Source of the DNA: Chromera velia
Taxonomy: Eukaryota > Sar > Chromeraceae
Assembly: GCA_018398765.1 (NCBI GenBank)
Contig: JAHBMJ010002770.1
Span: forward strand, 45,001 to 85,499
Length of the DNA: 40,499 nt
Direction: 5' to 3'
Shown here: positions 30,362-40,499 of the stretch, piece by piece
How the letters are laid out: the number at the start of each line of letters is the position of its first letter
Numbering within the stretch: the first letter of the stretch is position 1
Position numbers and translations under genes: made by a program
The notes under the pieces: model-generated
Databases searched by the model: none
Told to the model about the DNA's origin: nothing
The model's input: the letters and a program-made list of their open reading frames with translations, nothing else

Positions 30362-31380
30362 AGACTGACTGACTGACTGACTGACTGACAGCACGAAGTT
30401 GATTGACAGAAGGTTCCTTCCAGCAATGCATGAAAGAGATGGAAGGAACAAAACACCTTGTATGTATGCATGCACGGCCATAGTCTGTGTGGAGGGAGGG
30501 AGGGATACATGACTCGGAAGCCGTTGGATGAATGCATGAATGAGCACTGAATCGTTTGCCTCCTGTCGTTCTGCTTCTGTGACCAATGAAGTCACCTGCG
30601 TGCGGTTCTTTCTGTTCAGTGTCAGCAAAGACTTCATAATGCGTGTGGAAGTAAAAGTGGAAATTTTCAGGGCCTCATTGTGGGTTTCCTTCCTTCTTTC
30701 CTTCTTTTATGACCGCTGTATTCATGCAAGGGAAAGATGGCACTTCTCGTGGATCAGTGTAGGATGCGGGTAAGTGGAGGCGGCAAGCGGATCAAGCAAG
30801 ATCTGTCGTCTGTCTGTCTCGCACACACAAGCGTGATCATGTGATGAGACAGTCAGACTGTTGGAAGCTAGGGAGAGTGAGCGAGGGGTGCGTTGCTCTG
30901 TCTCTCTTTATCCCGATCGATCGATCGATCGATCTGTCGTGGCTTGGTGCCTTCAGTCTGCTGCTGCTTCTGCTGCATTTCAAGTCCATAAATCTTTCTT
31001 TCAGTGTGAGAAAGAAAAAAATCCGCAGAGAATGGATGGACGGGAAGGAAGAGAACCAAGGGGGTAAGTTAATTGTTTTGAATTGGGGGTTGAAGGATTC
31101 TTTCCCCGTTTGTGCATCGGCACGGCACCCTGGCAGAAAGTGGTTCAATCACATTGTTCGCCCTTCCTTCTTTTAGTGCTCTCTGCTGCATGCAGTGCTT
31201 CTTTCTGCTGGGGGGCATTCCCTCCGGTGAATGTCCTCTCACTCTTCTTTCTCATCTCTTCTCATGTCCGCCGGTCCCTCCTCTGGCTGGCAGTGACTTT
31301 GTGTGACCTTCCATTTACTCCAAGCACCCGCAGGTGATCCATCACGCCTTCATTGCTACTGCAGTCTCCGGCTCCCGTAA
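29435..31380 (+). CDS. Hypothetical small Cys/His-rich protein, tentative four-exon model
   Basis: Exons 29435-29725, 30017-30060, 31005-31063 and 31334-31380 are compatible in phase (0, 2, 1) and end in a TAA, giving 146 residues. The first exon starts at ATG (MGRYQPKCFEF) and ends at a strong donor, GTAAGT. It contains GHFQCQSACCDHC, then VFSQRCFDND. This faintly recalls the 3CxxC zinc-binding family (F-x-C ... FxQRC), but the spacing is not canonical. The later exons are very basic (VRKKKIRREWMD). The small exons rest only on splice signals and phase, and another open frame overlaps the first exon, so the model is uncertain. No function is assigned. Confidence 0.35.
30269..30390. repeat. 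(GACT)n microsatellite
   Basis: About 120 bases of GACT units with a few GACA variants. The Ser/Gln/Val-rich minus-strand frames over it are repeat translations. It lies inside an intron of the tentative gene at 29435-31380. Confidence 0.95.
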
Positions 31381-32139
31381 GTCAACAGGCTGCGGGCAGG
31401 CAAGCGTTGGGGGGGAGAACGTGTGTGAGGCCGGGCCCCGACAAGCGTGTGTGTGCAGATGATACCGCCAGTGCTGGAAGGAAAACGGAAGGAAGAAAGT
31501 TGAGAAAGGGAAAGAAGATCGAGTGAAAGGGGGGTGCCAAAAAAGGGGAAAGAAAGAAAATCGTACAGACGGAAGCAAGGACACGCAGATTAAGAAAAGA
31601 GGCGGCTGGAGGAATTTAAGAGCAGAAGGACAGGTGATTCCGCGTGAGGAATCCTGAGGATGAATGAATGAAGCCTCGCGATTCCTCCTGATTTTTGGTT
31701 TTCTTTTTTGTTTTTTCTTTCTTTTTGAAGAGTTGGAAGAAGGGAGAGAAAGAGAGAGAAAGGGGCGGACGGAGCAAAGGAAAAAACAGAGGAGAGAGAA
31801 TGAATAGCAGAGAAGAGCAAGCGATCGCTCTTCATTCATTCATTCATTCAGTTTGATCCATCCTCCGTTCGTTCATCGTGGGATCATTCCGGCCCCCCAT
31901 TAGGGTGTCAGAATGCCTGGGTGGGAATGAACGAGGCATGAAGGGAATTAAGGAATAGAAGCTGAAAAGGCTCTCCGTACCGGATGAAATGAGGATCAGG
32001 TGATCTCGATCGTCAACGAACGAACGAACGACCAAACAAACAAACCGGATTCTCTCTCTCTTCTCTCCTCTTCTACTCTTCCGTTCCACCGACTCGAAAG
32101 CGAATCCCCCATGCTTTCTGCGGCCTGCTTTTTCGTCCA
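31381..32139. other. Spacer without a recognisable gene
   Basis: The sequence is purine-rich, with AAAG and GAGA tracts at 31490-31800 and a CATT repeat at 31834-31850. The Ser/Phe-rich open frames on the minus strand are translations of this bias. I see no exon. Confidence 0.5.
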
Positions 32140-32781
32140 TTGTTTCTCTCTGTCTCTCTGTCTTCGCTTGCTTTTTGAATGGTGGTGCCGTTGTTTCTCT
32201 CTCTGTCTTCGCTTGCTTTCTGAATGGTGGTGCCGTTGTTTCTCTCTCTGTCTTCGCTTGCTTTTTGAATGGTGGTGCCGTTGTTTCTCTCTCTGTCTTC
32301 GCTTGCTTTTTGAATGGTGGTGCCGTTGTTTCTCTCTCTGTCTTCGCTTGCTTTTTGAATGGTGGTGCCGTTGTTCTCTCTCTGTCTTCGCTTGCTTTTT
32401 GAATGGTGGTGCCGTTGTTTCTCTCTCTGTCTTCGCTTGCTTTTTGAATGGTGGTGCCGTTGTTTCTCTCTCTGTCTTCGCTTGCTTTCTGAATGGTGGT
32501 GCCGTTGTTTCTCTCTCTGTCTTCGCTTGCTTTTTGAATGGTGGTGCCGTTGTTTCTCTCTCTGTCTTCGCTTGCTTTTTGAATGGTGGTGCCGGTGTTT
32601 CTCTCTCTGTCTTCGCTTGCTTTTTGAATGGTGGTGCCGTTGTTTCTCTCTCTGTCTTCGCTTGCTTTTTGAATGGTGGTGCCGTTGTTTCTCTCTCTGT
32701 CTTCGCTTGCTTTTTGAATGGTGGTGTTGTTTCTCTCTCTGTCTTCGCTTGCTTTTTGAATGGTGGTGCCGTTGTTTCTCT
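32140..32781. repeat. 45-base minisatellite, about 14 copies
   Basis: The unit begins TTGTTTCTCTCTCTGTCTTC and ends GAATGGTGGTGCCG. Full units start at 32191, 32236, 32281, 32326, 32371, 32415, 32460, 32505, 32550, 32595, 32640, 32685 and 32727. A longer variant precedes them and a ten-base fragment follows. Copies are nearly identical; three have TTTCTGAA in place of TTTTTGAA. The unit at 32371 lacks one base and the unit at 32685 lacks CCG. Because 45 is a multiple of three, long 15-residue-repeat frames run open on both strands. Confidence 0.97.
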
Positions 32782-33849
32782 GCGCAGCGGCCTGTCTGTC
32801 GGTGTGTCTCTCTGTGTGGCTGTGTACGTTAAAAGAAGGAAGAGGTGGGACAGAAAGAACGAGAGAAAGGAAGAAAGAAAGAAAGAAAGAAAGAGTCTGT
32901 TTGCATGTTTGTTGGTTTGTTTGTCTGTCTGTAAGAAACATATAGTCTCTCCGTCTGTCTGTGTACATGTGGCTTTGCTCTGGATTTCAGACAGAAACAG
33001 AGAATGAATCGTTGCAGAGTGCTCAGACCAATAGTCAGTCAACACATCAATTCTTTCTTTTCTTTTCTCGTGTGCGTAAAGACAGGGGCCAGGCGTACGT
33101 ACAGTCTCAGTCAGTCAAGCAGAAGAAGCAAGCGCCTTTGACTGAAGGCGCCGGCTTGCGTATGCAAAGAAAAGCATAAAACCATACACAAAGACACATG
33201 AACTGTTGCAGACTAGGTTGCAGAATATGAAAGCAAGTACAACGCAGCTCGTGCCTTCCAAGTGGTTTTTTGCAGATTAACGCTGGCCACACCATGCAAT
33301 CAAAATAATCTCACAGTCTCGACCCGGGCTTACGGGTTTGATGACCTGATTGAGAGAGAATAGCTAGTCTGACAGCAGCTGATCGAGACAATGCAATGGG
33401 GGTTTGTCGTTCCGTTTGCATGTGCCCCACTTGGCAACACATACAGGCAGGCAGGCATACGCATCCAGGCTCTGACACTTTTCTGCGTGGCAAGCTGGAT
33501 GTATTCCCATGCCCGGCGCTACGTGGTGAAATGAAAGTAGTGGCAGAAAACAAGGTCTTTTGACACCAGACTATAGTAAGCATGTGGCATGCATGTCTGG
33601 CTTGCATAAAAGCGGGGGGCGCTTATGTAGTCGTCCCACCAGCCCATTATGCACTGTCAGTATGCATGCATGTTTGCATATATTCGAAGAAAATGGTCAA
33701 AATTGCATTTTGTTGGACCTGGTGTTGCCAGTGGACTCGATCAGATGAGGACAACCTTGATTTGCTAGTTGATTTGTACGGTTACATATACACCCAGTGT
33801 CACCCACAACTTCAACGTCTCATGCATGCTGTTACATTTCATTTTAGAT
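32782..33849. other. Spacer without a recognisable gene
   Basis: One possible exon follows TGGATTTCAG at 32991 (peptide TETENESLQSAQTNSQ), open to 33179. It has no partner I can identify. The remainder holds AAAG repeats (32871-32893), GTTT/CTGT repeats and ATGCATGC-type strings near 33590 and 33663. Confidence 0.4.
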
Positions 33850-34480
33850 CTTATATCGTCAACTAACTTTAACTTAAAATTCATCTAGGTATTCGTGTAT
33901 AACTTGAACTTAGCGTATATAAGTTAATAAGTTACTTAATTTATTTTGTTAAGGTCTACTTAGAGGGGTTGGCGCTAGTAAGTGCTTGCAGAGGTTTAAG
34001 GGTCTTCAAGGCTTGATGTCGCTGGAGCGGTTCAGGTCGATCCCTAGTGACAGACTCGATCGATGTCAGGAGCATGGAGCTTTCTTGCGATTCGGCGATC
34101 GATCTAATTTCATAGTAGTCTTCCAGAAAGTCTTTCGGAAGTTTTTCATATGATTTTGATCGAAATGCGACAGGCCAACATCTGTATAATACAAGACGTT
34201 CACATCCTGCATCTTCTTTCTTTAATTCTTAAAAAAGAGGTAGCGAGGCTTGAATCTATGACCTCTTGCTTGTTAGTATTGTATGCTAACCATTAGGTCA
34301 TGAAGGCGAGTGATGCGTACGATTCTCTTTTGCCCAGTGTTACTTTAAACCATAATCAATTCATTTGATTTCTATTTTCTTTCTAGCTGTGCTTAAGTAG
34401 CGCATAGCATTCGCCCTTTTCTAAGATCGAGATTCTACGCTCGATTCATGCATGATCTTATCTCATAGCATTCGCCCCTT
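33850..34480. other. AT-rich island with a tRNA-like relic
   Basis: AT-rich sequence similar in style to the islands at 1.7, 12.4 and 22.6 kb. It shares the string TAAAATTCATCTAG with the repeat island near 24840. No open frame of note occurs. Confidence 0.4.
34236..34310 (-). repeat. tRNA-Val-like sequence, decayed; possible tRNA-derived SINE head
   Basis: Read on the minus strand, the segment has a box-A-like TAATGGTTAGCA, an anticodon-loop-like CTAACAA (AAC) and a T-loop-like TTCAAGC, at the spacing of an ordinary tRNA. It ends in a T run at 34231-34236 that could stop RNA polymerase III. The acceptor, anticodon and T stems do not pair well, so it is not a working tRNA. Intact polymerase III boxes with lost stems are typical of tRNA-derived SINEs or tRNA pseudogenes. 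Confidence 0.45.
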
Positions 34481-34544
34481 TCTATGTCTTTTTGTGCTTT
34501 TCCATGCCTATCCGTGCCTTTGCATATGGTTTTCTGGCGTACCG

Positions 34545-34690
34545 ACGGCCCCTCGAGATCTCGCGCGCGCGGCGCGCGGGGTTGTCAAAAAGGCCCCGGC
34601 ATGCCAACACGTCCTTCAGTTCGCGCGTACAAAATCGGATGGCCCCCGCGGAAAACGCCGGGGTCCTTCATGCAAATGGGCCCATATAGC
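34545..34690. promoter_or_regulatory. GC-rich palindromic island
   Basis: The block contains CGAGATCTCG, CGCGCGCGCGGCGCGCG and the imperfect pair CCCCGCGG/CGCCGGGG. It resembles the islands in the divergent promoter regions at 7.4 and 14.0 kb. I found no adjacent gene start, so a promoter role is only a guess. Confidence 0.25.
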
Positions 34691-34859
34691 TGTGCATGAG
34701 TGCGACATGTCATGCAATGCAACATGCACGTACGATGCAACACGTGTTTTTCGGCTGGGCGTGTTTCTCATTTTCGATCGGAACATTTCGATGAAAAAAA
34801 TTTCCGTGAAGCGCGTACATGGCACAATCGATCCCTCCTTCGATGCTCCGATTCAACCG

Positions 34860-36370
34860 TAACATCTTTATCACTCTTGACGCATCCCTGGCGACTCTCC
34901 CTTGGAGCATCAGTTCTCTTTTCTTCATAAGTCTCCCTCACTTCAAAGCGGTGTTGTTCTTCCGTCTCCTTTAACTTCGTTTACATTCTGCAATCGCTTG
35001 GTCTGGTCCCTTCTTGGAACCTTTCCTCGCTTTCGTGGCGACTCTCTGGCTGGCCTCTACCTCTGGAGTCCTCCATCATCCCGGTCAGAGCGAGTGCGCT
35101 CTGTGGCCTCGTTGTTCTCGTCCTTCAAGAGCTTCACGCTAAGCTTCACGTTGATCTTGTGCCTCATGTTGTTCAAGTCATCCTTAGTCTCCCTTGTCCT
35201 TGTGCTTGCAGATGCTCTCCACATCTTTGTTCTCCAACCTCTTCTACATCGCCACATCTACCTCGCCTCCGTCTCGCGTTTCCCCGTGTTCGTGTTCTGA
35301 CTGGTTCTGACGCAAGGCGATCCTCCTCCGTCTCCGACTTCTTTTACATCGCCACATCCTGGGCAAGGATCAGTATGCCTACATCCACGGCAAGGATCAC
35401 TATGCCTACACCTACGGCAAGGATCACGATGCCTACGTCCACGTTACCCCTGTCGTCGTTGTCCTTGCTCCTCTGGAACCCGATGTCTCTTTCCGTCTCT
35501 ATGGGCGTTGTTGCCTTCGACATCGGTTTCGTCCACTTCCTTGTCTCCATCTTCCTCCCGGCGACTCCTCGATCATCACTGTCGCCTGCTTCTACGTTAT
35601 CGCTTTGATCTCCTGCATAAATTGAGTTCATTAAGTTCATTTCCATTTTTTTGGTCTTGGTCGTCTATTCGCCCTTGCGCGCAGGGCGGTGGCGTTCTTC
35701 GTACTCTTCTTGGTCTCGATGTTGCCTCCTTGTGACCCCCGTTATCGACCTTCTTCTTTATCTCGTCTTTCCTCCTGTAGGGGGATCTTTGGCACGCGAC
35801 AGAGAGAGGCTCGGGAAGAGGAGTCAGTCCATTCATGCAAGGTAGTAACCTAGGGTAGTGACTTAGCTGTTCGATGTCAAGTTTGCTGCGAGTTCGCATT
35901 TTGTGCTTCTCTGCCTCTATTTTATTTGGAAAAGCTTGTCGGCTTTATACTTTCTTGACAGACTGTCTTTCCGTGTTCTCGCTGTCTGGCTTTGATTTGC
36001 TTGTCTCTGCACCATTCACTATTTCGTTCAATTTCGTTGAATTGATTTTCTCCTGTGATTTCATTTGCCTGCCAGTCGTCTTGTTTCGTTTGTCTGGCTT
36101 CCCCCCTCAATGGCATCCCATCTGCTCTGAAAGACATCTATTTGAATGTGCATATGTGAGCGGGTGATTCTGTGAGGAACCTTTTATTGTTTGTTGACTT
36201 TGCTTCTCTTCTTTAGTATGATATTTGGCTTCCTCTCGTGCTTTTTCCTCTCTAACTTTTAGTTGAAAATGAGTGTATTCACTTCTTCTCATCAGGCTCA
36301 TCTTCAGATTACTGTTGGGGTTGAAGACTCAACACCGGGTTTTGCTTCTTGAGCGTTTTTTTTTTTGAAT
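34860..36370. other. Region of unassigned open frames
   Basis: Both strands have moderately long open frames (34902-35300 and 35159-35608 on plus; 35344-35646 and 35597-35899 on minus). The minus-strand peptides are rich in Arg, Asp and Glu; the plus-strand ones in Ser, Leu and Phe. None shows a domain I recognise, and the frames overlap on both strands. A 27-base triplicate lies inside. I do not call a gene here. Confidence 0.35.
35362..35442. repeat. 27-base tandem repeat, three copies
   Basis: Copies at 35362-35388, 35389-35415 and 35416-35442 each begin GGCAAGGATCA. The unit is nine codons long and stays open on both strands (plus: GKDHYAYTY-like; minus: VGIVILAVD-like). Nearby, TACATCGCCACATC occurs twice (35247 and 35346). 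Confidence 0.9.
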
Positions 36371-36393
36371 AAGCTTGGGCGCGAAGCTTGGTT

Positions 36394-36416
36394 TGGTGTG
36401 TGTGTGTGTATATGTA

Positions 36417-36451
<35 letters not shown>

Positions 36452-36499
36452 ATGTGTGTGTATGTGTGTGTGTGTATGTATGTGTATGTGTGTGTGTGT

Positions 36500-36541
<42 letters not shown>

Positions 36542-36577
36542 GTGTATGTGTGTGTGTGTGTATGTGTGTGTGTGTAG
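36394..36577. repeat. (GT)n / GTAT microsatellite
   Basis: About 180 bases of GT repeat with frequent TAT interruptions. It ends in TGTAG directly before a possible exon at 36578. Confidence 0.95.
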
Positions 36578-37726
36578 GTTGATAATAATGATGTACTGGG
36601 GAGCGGAGGCCCAGTACGAGCGATTGAGCGGCGACCTTACCTCTCCCTGGGAGGTCCTGGTGGTGTGAGTGGCCAACTCACCCCCTGAGGGACCTTTTGT
36701 GCGCATGCGCATGCGTCTTCTCGCCGCGAAGGCATCAGGGTCAGAGGCTGTGGGTTATCTGCGCCCGGCAGGTCTGTGTTATCTGCCTTTATTCATCAGT
36801 CACCGATCGGTACGCGGTGCTGCTCCAGGGAGGGTTTATGTGTATGTAGGTGCAGGTGAGTGGATGAATGAGGGTGAAGATGTGTGAGTATGTATGTATG
36901 GGTGTTTTATTTCCATTCATCCTTTTTCAGTATTTAGGGGGTCATTCAGTTGGTCTTTTTGTCTACCCACTTATCTTGCCTTACATCTTTCGTGCCCTTT
37001 ATTTGGTTTAGTTGGTCATTCTAATCCGAATCAATCAGACATCTACCCGTCCATCCTTTATTTATTTGATCATTCGTTTGTAAGTGTTCATCTTATCTAT
37101 TTTTTCTCTCTGTTTGGGTGATTTTTGACTTACGCACGACTTTTGTGCACCTCCAGTGTCTGCGCGTTTTCCATTTCTGGTTGTTGACGGTGCTCGCTCT
37201 GACTCTTGATCTCCCACTGTCGATAATATATTATGATTATCATTTAGAACGTAGTCGATAATGATTTCATCTCTTCATATCTGCAGGTTTTCAGTTCCAG
37301 GCTCCTTGGTCCCTGTTTACGTCTGCCTTCCCCACGGCAACCCCGGAAGTGAGAGCACTGGAAGCGCACCGCCTTGGTCAACGTGAACTGGCCTCCCGTG
37401 ATTGGGGCTGCCAGCTCCTTCTGAAGTGGGTGTTTCCCATTCTGTTCCTTGCATGTTTTAGATGCAGTGCCAGCGTCGCACTCGGCTCTGCTAGTCTCTC
37501 TTTTATGTCACAGTGTGTTACTTTTGTTTCGTCTTCCCCCTCCTGCGTCGTGGTTTTCTCTTTTTGATCTGTCTTCTTTCTTTGACTGTTGAGTTTCTTT
37601 TCTTGCTCTTTAAGAATAGCGGCTCCCTTTTTCACAGTTTGCTCTGCCTCACATTACCGAATGAATGCAGGGCAGTCACAGTCTTTAACTTTGATCAACC
37701 ACAATTTGTTTGGGCATCCTTTATAG
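36578..37726 (+). CDS. Three candidate exons of an unrecognised gene
   Basis: Segments 36578-36664, 37287-37348 and 37676-37726 have AG/GT borders and compatible phases (2, then 1). They give the joined peptides MMYWGAEAQYERLSGD..., VPGSLVPVYVCLPHGNPG and VFNFDQPQFVWASFIG. No start or stop is included, so these would be internal exons. HGNPG could fit an alpha/beta-hydrolase-like loop, but there is too little to assign a family. The hAT-like insertion at 38207 lies downstream and might have broken the gene. Confidence 0.25.
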
Positions 37727-38206
37727 GTGAGGGAGTATTGCACCTTCTGTCTTTCTCTCTCTCTCTCTCTCTCTTTTTTTTTTTTTTTAACCATTTCTCT
37801 CACTTTGTGGACAGATTTTTTTTTTTTTCGAGTTTGTCTAGTCTTAAAGAATGCATACATTTCAAGCGCATGCAAGTCAAACAAAAAGTCGCGTCTCATC
37901 AAAGAAAAGATGTGAAATTCGGTTTTCCTGATTCTCTGTAAATCAAACAAAAAAAAGAAACGAGTCTTTCATTCAAAAAAAAGAAACGAGTCTTTCGTTC
38001 TCAAGTTTGTTTCCCCCCTCGCCTTTGATTTAGAGAGGTGAAGGAATGGCCTTCAAGGATGGGTTTCCTGTTGTCAGCTGCTGCCGGATGTATTCGTGTA
38101 CCATGATTCACCGCACGTCTGCTGTCCATCATTGCAGGTACGACCATACTGTGACCGAAGAGACGAAGAGTTCTACCCTTTGTCAGTTCAAATAGATGTG
38201 CATGAC

Positions 38207-39842
38207 TAGGGTTGCTTTTCTGGTTGGTAACAGGTCTAGTCTACCGGCAATTGCCGGTAACCGGTAATGGCCTCAGTCTGCCTTCCTTTTACCAACAAAA
38301 AAAAGGATAAAAATTAGGGTCCCCCCCCAAAAATTTCGCCTGCGGCGCCAACCTTCAAAAACATGTTTTTAAGTGTTTATTGGCATTTGAAAAGCCTACT
38401 TACACACACAAAAAAATAAAAAAAATATTAAAAAAAATATAAATTTTTAACTGTTTCACCCCTATAAGTAGCAAAAAGTTCTAACAGCTCTATAATAGCG
38501 TCTGTCCAACAACTACTCTCTTTTTTGACTTTGCTTTATCGCTCACTGTTCTCCTTCTCTGTATATCAGGCCTTGACCGTCGTTAGAGAGCAATCAAAGT
38601 AAGAGACGGAAAAAGTCTACTTCTTTCTGGAAAACGAGGAGATAGTAAGCCTACGGCTCTGTACTTGTGCAGCCCCTGCCCAGTTTGTTGAGGGGGGAGG
38701 AGCAAGAAGAACATTGCCTCTTCAAGCTCCCCCCGTGGTGTGGCTGGGTCTAGGGCTGGGTGGTCTCGGACGGAAAGAGGAAGGGGCGGATGTGGCTGCT
38801 GCACCGCGGCTATAAAAAGAAGCCGGAGCGACCAGCACCTGAGGGGACCGAATACTAGCAGAGGCTGGGGCAGGGGGGGGGAGAACATGAATTACGGCTC
38901 TTTTTGGAGAGCCTTCTTCTTCTACGCTGCGTCTCCCTCTTTTCTTCTCTCTTCTCTCTGAAGGCGGCGGGTCTCTGGGCCTTTCTTCCCCTGCCTCTTC
39001 TTCTTGTACCTGAACCTCTTCCTCTACTCTGCCCCCCCCGTTTGCCTCGACATCGCACAGGCCCAAATTGCTACCCAATCGACTTTGATTCACACACTTG
39101 CCATCCCTGTCTCTGTCCACTTAATCATAATTATACACAAAAGTCCACTCGCCTTTCGTTCCCATACTTGCTCTCCCTGTCTCTGTCTGCTCACATATAA
39201 ACCCAATTATTGCCTTTCGTTCACATACTTACCCTGAGGCTCCTTATCTCTACAAACGCCCAACCGCCTTTCGTTTATATACTCGCTTTCCCTGTCTCTG
39301 TTCGCTTATTTACTTATGATTCTTTCATGTCTGCTTGCTTGCAGATGGTAAATCTCCACCCCCCTGGGTCTCCAGAGTCAGAGGCCCTTTGAAGCCTCAG
39401 ATATCAGCTTTTAGCAGCGGGTCTTTCTTTAGAGGCTGGAGCACTGGATTGGGGGGACCGCCTAAACTTTGAGGCGGACTCTTTTCATTGTTGGAATCGC
39501 GCAGGTGCATCTGTCTGGGCCAGCTGTGGTCATTGCGGCCAGCGGTTCTCTGTCTTTGGGCATGAAGTGCAATACGGGACCCATCGCTTCGACCTGCGTC
39601 ATCTTCAAGCACACTGGCCGCATAGCTATCCCTACAGATGACGCATTAACTTTTTGAATTAACCTTAAGTCTAGCCTTAAATGATTGATTGATTGACCTA
39701 TAACCTAGGACTTAGGTTATTGAAAAGTGTTAGTGACTGTTAGAATTCTACCAAGTCTTTGCCAACTGCCAGCAAACTCTGCCGGTAATTACCGGTTATC
39801 GGTAATGAAGCTTGTCTACCGCCGAAAAAATTGGCAACCCTG
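38207..39842. mobile_element. hAT-like non-autonomous DNA transposon
   Basis: The left end TAGGGTTGC and the inverse of the right end CAGGGTTGCC are terminal inverted repeats of the hAT style. The flanking eight bases, TGCATGAC (38199-38206) and TATATGAC (39843-39850), agree at six of eight positions, as expected for an old 8-base target duplication. Subterminal segments carry perfect palindromes ACCGGCAATTGCCGGT (38243-38258) and CCGGTAATTACCGG (39782-39795). The 1.6 kb interior has AT-rich DNA, a GC-richer middle with an unrecognised minus-strand frame (38722-39120), and degenerate CTTTCGTT...CCCTGTCTCTGT repeats at 39080-39300. No transposase is seen, so movement would need one supplied elsewhere. 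Confidence 0.6.
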
Positions 39843-39850
39843 TATATGAC

Positions 39851-40189
39851 TGCTTTCGTTTAGTCCTTCTTATTGTTTTTCTTCCTTTTCTCTCCCTTTC
39901 TCTTCTCCCCTTTTTCTGTTTCTCTCCGTGGTCTTCAGTGTTCCTTGCTTTTTCCGGCCTTCCTTCTCTACATTTTTTTTTTTTCATGTTAACGTCTGTT
40001 TTTTCTGAGACTGAAAGGCGTAAATCGATTTACTTTCAAGTTCCTTTTTAGTTTTCTACATGCTGGTCTCCCATGTCATTTGTTGCCACAATATGTGCAT
40101 TCGTAGTCTGGTGGCAAAGGGCACGTACTGGTCACTTACGTGAGGGGTCGAGCCTCCGCATCTCTGGCAAGTTGCTTTTGTGGACACGT
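39851..40189. other. Short spacer before terminal tandem repeat
   Basis: Pyrimidine-rich DNA with T homopolymers; no exon recognised. Confidence 0.4.
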
Positions 40190-40499
40190 CAGGTAGAATG
40201 CGTGAAATTCGCAAAAAGGGCAGGGCTTCGCCGTTCACAGAGAAACGAAGAGAAGTCAAATTCACTATCAGGTAGAATGCGTAAAATTTACAAAAAGGGC
40301 AGGGCTTCGCTGTTCACAGAGAAACGAAGAGAAGTCAAATTCACTGTCAGATAGAATACATAAAATTCGTAAAAAGGGCAGGGCTTCGCTGTTCACAGAG
40401 AAACGAGGAGAAGTCAAATTCACTGTCAGGTAGAATGCGTAAAATTCGCAAAAAGGGCAGGGCTTCGCTCTTCACAGAGAAACGAAGAGAAGTCAAATT
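40190..40499. repeat. 79-base tandem repeat running off the window
   Basis: Copies begin at 40190, 40269, 40348 and 40427 with CAGGTAGAATGCGT or a close variant, and each carries AAAAGGGCAGGGCTTCG. The fourth copy is cut by the window end. Copies differ by a few substitutions only, so the array is young and probably continues. Confidence 0.95.

Noticed and set aside
32140-32781. CRISPR array
   Set aside because: The repeats are contiguous with no unique spacers, and the sequence is eukaryotic.
31844-33045. Long minus-strand frames of 374 and 349 residues made of 15-residue repeats
   Set aside because: They are translations of the 45-base minisatellite in different frames; equally long frames exist on the plus strand and a one-base deletion breaks frame continuity.
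34231-34310. Functional tRNA gene
   Set aside because: Loop strings are at tRNA spacing, but the acceptor, anticodon and T stems do not pair.
35344-35899. Minus-strand Arg/Asp/Glu-rich gene
   Set aside because: Two overlapping frames without starts, splice partners or recognisable domain, and the 27-base repeat is open on both strands.

Overview
This is nuclear genomic DNA of a eukaryotic microbe, probably an alga or a related protist. Genes are split into short exons (about 45-400 bases) joined by GT-AG introns, and the acceptors are usually a pyrimidine tract followed by GCAG. Introns and spacers are full of GT, CT, GA, CTTC, CAGT and GACT microsatellites. The genes are plant- and alga-like: a SWEET sugar transporter and a cyclopropane-synthase/coclaurine-N-methyltransferase-like enzyme. 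A membrane protein of the MHYT type, best known from bacteria, lies beside them. The combination would suit a chromerid or stramenopile alga, but no marker here fixes the species. No rRNA gene, intact tRNA gene or CRISPR array was found.

Layout. 43-888 (+): the last two exons of an unrecognised gene. 889-4253: spacer with microsatellites and an AT-rich island (about 1670-2340). 4254-7099 (-): four-exon MHYT-domain membrane sensor. 7823-12383 (+): eight-exon SWEET transporter with a very long low-complexity tail, divergent from the MHYT gene. 12384-12885: AT-rich insertion holding a retroelement-like 3' tail. 12886-13794 (-): single-exon basic coiled-coil protein. 14539-21570 (+): fourteen-exon SAM-dependent methyltransferase, divergent from the previous gene. 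About 22620-25260: AT-rich repeat island with two 156-base direct repeats. 25937-27419 (+): tentative three-exon charged protein. 29435-31380 (+): tentative four-exon Cys/His-rich protein. 32140-32781: 45-base minisatellite. 33850-34480: AT-rich island with a decayed tRNA-like sequence. 36578-37726: three phase-compatible candidate exons. 38207-39842: hAT-like non-autonomous transposon. 40190-40499: 79-base tandem repeat running off the window.

Every multi-exon model was assembled by hand from splice sites and checked for intron phase. The MHYT, SWEET and methyltransferase models join in frame through all exons (549, 602 and 423 residues). The genes do not form an obvious pathway. The one suggestive pairing is the divergent MHYT sensor and sugar transporter, which share a 723-base upstream region containing a perfect GC-rich hairpin.

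The most unusual signal is a pair of tiny insertions (36 bases at 9356, 70 bases at 28262). They share an identical 20-base core, have inverted terminal repeats, and each sits exactly between two direct copies of a 49-67-base segment. In the SWEET gene that segment is the start of an exon with its splice acceptor; at 28 kb it has the same acceptor-like form. This resembles a mobile sequence that leaves very long target duplications and copies splice sites.
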